NCBI GenBank assembly: GCA_002428415.1
Contig: DIWI01000067.1
Coordinates: 1-7,142 of the forward strand
Length of the DNA: 7,142 bases
Reading direction: 5' to 3'
Origin: Clostridiaceae bacterium UBA6110
Lineage (GTDB): Bacteria > Bacillota > Clostridia > Clostridiales > Clostridiaceae
Numbering within the stretch: position 1 is the first letter of the stretch; the number at the start of each line of letters is the position of its first letter. Positions 6,379-7,142 of this stretch are shown piece by piece. Below the pieces are notes generated by a model. The model was not told the DNA's origin and made no database searches. It saw only the letters and a program-made list of their open reading frames with translations. The translations under genes and the position numbers were made by a program.

Positions 6379-6410
6379 TAAAAAAAAGACCCTGACATAA
6401 TCAGGATCTT
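6379..6410 (-). terminator. Intrinsic terminator of the superoxide reductase gene
   Basis: In the minus-strand transcript AAGATCCTGA (6410-6401) pairs with TCAGGGTCTT (6395-6386), a 10-bp stem with one G-T pair and a 5-base loop. The 8-base T-run spans 6387-6380, its first two bases closing the stem. It begins 7 bases after the TAA stop at 6418. Stem, tail and position are all classic, so it should separate this unit from the downstream operon. Confidence 0.93.
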
Positions 6411-6417
6411 GATAGTA

Positions 6418-6792
6418 TTAGATTTCAGCCTTCCAGAGTCCATGCAGATTACAGTACTCATATACAGTACCTGCAGCAGCATCCCCGAATTCAGCCTTTG
6501 GCTCCATTCCTGGTTTCAGATAAGTAATCTGCAGTCTATCGCCTGTATCCAAAGCAATCCATTCGATATAGTGGGCATCGACCATAGGATGGATCGTGGA
6601 TCCGACAGTGACCTTGATCTTGCCATCTTCCTTCACTACTACTGGAACATGCTTTTCTGTAGCAGCATCTGTTGTATTTGCTTCAAGCTTCTTCATGTCC
6701 TGTCCACAGCACACAAGGGTACCTCCGCCATTCTTTATCAGAGCCACCATGTTTCCGCATACTTCACATCTGTAAAACACTACATTTGCCAT
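6418..6792 (-). CDS. dfx: Desulfoferrodoxin, two-iron superoxide reductase
   Basis: 124 residues, the standard length for class I (2Fe) superoxide reductases, cytosolic enzymes that reduce superoxide to hydrogen peroxide without making oxygen, normally with electrons from rubredoxin. The N-terminal desulforedoxin domain carries the four Cys iron ligands C9, C12 (YRCEVCG) and C28, C29 (LVCCG). The C-terminal catalytic domain has the four His and one Cys of the square-pyramidal iron centre: H48 (EKHVPV), H68 and H74 (TIHPMVDAHYIEW), C114 and H117 (CNLHGLWK). Glu46 and the catalytic Lys47 are also in place, so it should be fully functional. The ATG at 6792 is preceded by AAAGGGG (6801-6807) with 9 bases between. 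A strong terminator follows. No rubredoxin gene is in the window. It is unlikely to share transcription with the lyase operon. Alternative assignment is not plausible. Confidence 0.97.
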   Translation of the reverse strand: MANVVFYRCEVCGNMVALIKNGGGTLVCCGQDMKKLEANTTDAATEKHVPVVVKEDGKIKVTVGSTIHPMVDAHYIEWIALDTGDRLQITYLKPGMEPKAEFGDAAAGTVYEYCNLHGLWKAEI

Positions 6793-6800
6793 TTTTTCAG

Positions 6801-6807
6801 CCCCTTT
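6801..6807 (-). promoter_or_regulatory. Ribosome binding site of the superoxide reductase gene
   Basis: AAAGGGG precedes the ATG at 6792. It follows the small hairpin at 6817-6833 by nine bases, so that structure would leave it accessible. Confidence 0.7.
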
Positions 6808-6816
6808 ATGTTGATT

Positions 6817-6833
6817 GACCTGCCATGCAGGTC
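6817..6833 (-). promoter_or_regulatory. 7-bp hairpin just upstream of the superoxide reductase ribosome binding site
   Basis: GACCTGC (6817-6823) and GCAGGTC (6827-6833) are perfect inverted repeats with a 3-base loop. With no T-run following, it is not a terminator. It may stabilise the 5' end of the mRNA or serve as a protein binding site. Confidence 0.5.
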
Positions 6834-6839
6834 CCCTAC

Positions 6840-6871
6840 ATACATTCTAAATCAATGGATTTAGAATGTAT
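6840..6871. repeat. Perfect 14-bp inverted repeat between the small gene and the superoxide reductase gene
   Basis: The arms are 6840-6853 (ATACATTCTAAATC) and 6858-6871 (GATTTAGAATGTAT), with a 4-base centre. It is the longest perfect dyad in the window. It begins 8 bases after the small-gene stop codon. As RNA it forms a stable AU-rich stem without a T-tail; as DNA it has the size of an operator and overlaps a possible promoter. Confidence 0.75.
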
Positions 6872-6872
6872 A
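6844..6872 (-). promoter_or_regulatory. Possible promoter of the superoxide reductase gene inside the inverted repeat
   Basis: TATACA (6867-6872, 4/6 to the -35 consensus) and TAGAAT (6844-6849, 5/6 to the -10) are 17 bases apart on the minus strand. The start would be near 6837, 45 bases before the ATG. AT-rich DNA yields such matches by chance, so this is tentative; the gene could instead be read through from the small upstream gene. Confidence 0.35.
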
Positions 6873-6878
6873 GCGAGT

Positions 6879-7025
6879 TCAGAAACTGTTAACATAGTAG
6901 AAAACCATAATACAGATTACAAAAATGAGAAGTGCTGAATAAATTAATGGTTCCAAAGGGCGTTTCAAGTCATATCTGAAACTCTTTACGATCCTTCCAA
7001 TGTATTCATCTGAACCATCATCCAC
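6879..7025 (-). CDS. Small single-span membrane protein, unrecognised (48 residues)
   Basis: A 48-codon frame starting with GTG at 7025 and ending in TGA at 6879. GGGAGGG (7034-7040) lies 8 bases before the GTG, a strong and well-placed ribosome binding site. The protein has an acidic N-terminus (DDGSDEYIGR), a basic middle (KSFRYDLKRP, about 14-23), then one continuous hydrophobic stretch at about 27-45 (LIYSALLIFVICIMVFYYV) ending NSF. By the positive-inside rule the N-terminus should face the cytoplasm. A further in-frame GTG at 7052 lacks a ribosome binding site. It sits 86 bases before the superoxide reductase gene on the same strand and may share its transcript. I do not recognise the family and assign no function. 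Confidence 0.65.
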   Translation of the reverse strand: MDDGSDEYIGRIVKSFRYDLKRPLEPLIYSALLIFVICIMVFYYVNSF

Positions 7026-7072
7026 TATTACCGCCCTCCCTGAGTTTGTCACATCAAATATTTAGAATCATC

Positions 7073-7107
7073 AAAAGCGTCAGTATGAGCGCTTTTCTTT
7101 TCGCTCA
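7073..7107 (-). promoter_or_regulatory. Two mutually exclusive hairpins in the leader of the small gene
   Basis: On the minus strand TGAGCG (7107-7102) can pair with CGCTCA (7091-7086). Alternatively AAAAGCG (7096-7090) pairs with CGCTTTT (7079-7073), extended by TCA/TGA next to a bulged C. The two share bases 7086-7091, so only one can form. The second ends in four Ts and could act as a weak terminator in this direction. Read on the plus strand, the same stem is followed by CTTTT and would look like a better terminator, but there is no plus-strand gene before it. Confidence 0.35.
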
Positions 7108-7113
7108 ATATAA

Positions 7114-7119
7114 ATTATA
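7114..7119 (-). promoter_or_regulatory. Possible -10 box for the small gene
   Basis: A perfect TATAAT on the minus strand about 90 bases before the GTG start. The position of the matching -35 (7137-7142 at a 17-base spacer) reads ACAAAT, a poor match, and the window ends there. Weak support only. Confidence 0.2.
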
Positions 7120-7142
7120 CGTTGTGTACTGTTGTGATTTGT

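Noticed and set aside
6409..6864. Plus-strand open frame of 151 codons covering the superoxide reductase gene
   Set aside because: It lies opposite a clear desulfoferrodoxin gene with all iron ligands, has no recognisable domain, and starts inside the minus-strand terminator.
1..7142. Mobile element, prophage or defence system
   Set aside because: No transposase, integrase, terminal repeats, toxin-antitoxin or nuclease genes are visible; all genes fit metabolic, transport or oxidative-defence roles.

Overview
The window looks like chromosomal DNA from an anaerobic, low-to-mid-GC Gram-positive bacterium, most likely a Clostridia-type amino-acid fermenter. The evidence is strong purine-rich ribosome binding sites, a vegetative TTGACA/TAGAAT promoter, frequent AGA/AGG and ATA codons, and a desulfoferrodoxin-type superoxide reductase, an enzyme typical of strict anaerobes. 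The genus cannot be named from sequence alone. Every gene I can support lies on the minus strand, so transcription runs from high to low coordinates.

Right end (about 6379-7142): a 48-residue single-span membrane protein (6879-7025, GTG start) sits just upstream of a two-iron superoxide reductase (6418-6792). Between them lies a perfect 14-bp inverted repeat that overlaps a possible promoter. A strong intrinsic terminator (6379-6410) closes this unit. Two mutually exclusive hairpins precede the small gene.

Middle (about 6000-6378): an AT-rich non-coding stretch. Its proximal part carries a near-consensus sigma-A-type promoter (-35 at 6095-6100, -10 at 6072-6077) with an inverted repeat centred on the -10, followed by a 9-bp stem-loop in the leader.

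Left two thirds (1-5999): an apparent operon in transcription order. It encodes a MalY/PatB-type PLP C-S lyase or aminotransferase, a YfcC/DcuC-type membrane carrier, an M20D amidohydrolase, a MATE exporter, and the first 105 residues of a second MalY/PatB-type enzyme that runs off the left edge. A strong hairpin lies between carrier and amidohydrolase; the MATE and second lyase genes are only 32 bases apart.

Taken together, the operon suggests a take-up-and-split route: a carrier imports an N-acylated or amide-linked, sulfur-containing amino-acid conjugate, the M20 enzyme removes the N-acyl or amide group, a C-S beta-lyase releases thiol, pyruvate and ammonia, and the MATE protein may remove products or toxic conjugates. 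This is an inference from gene content; no substrate can be read from the sequence.
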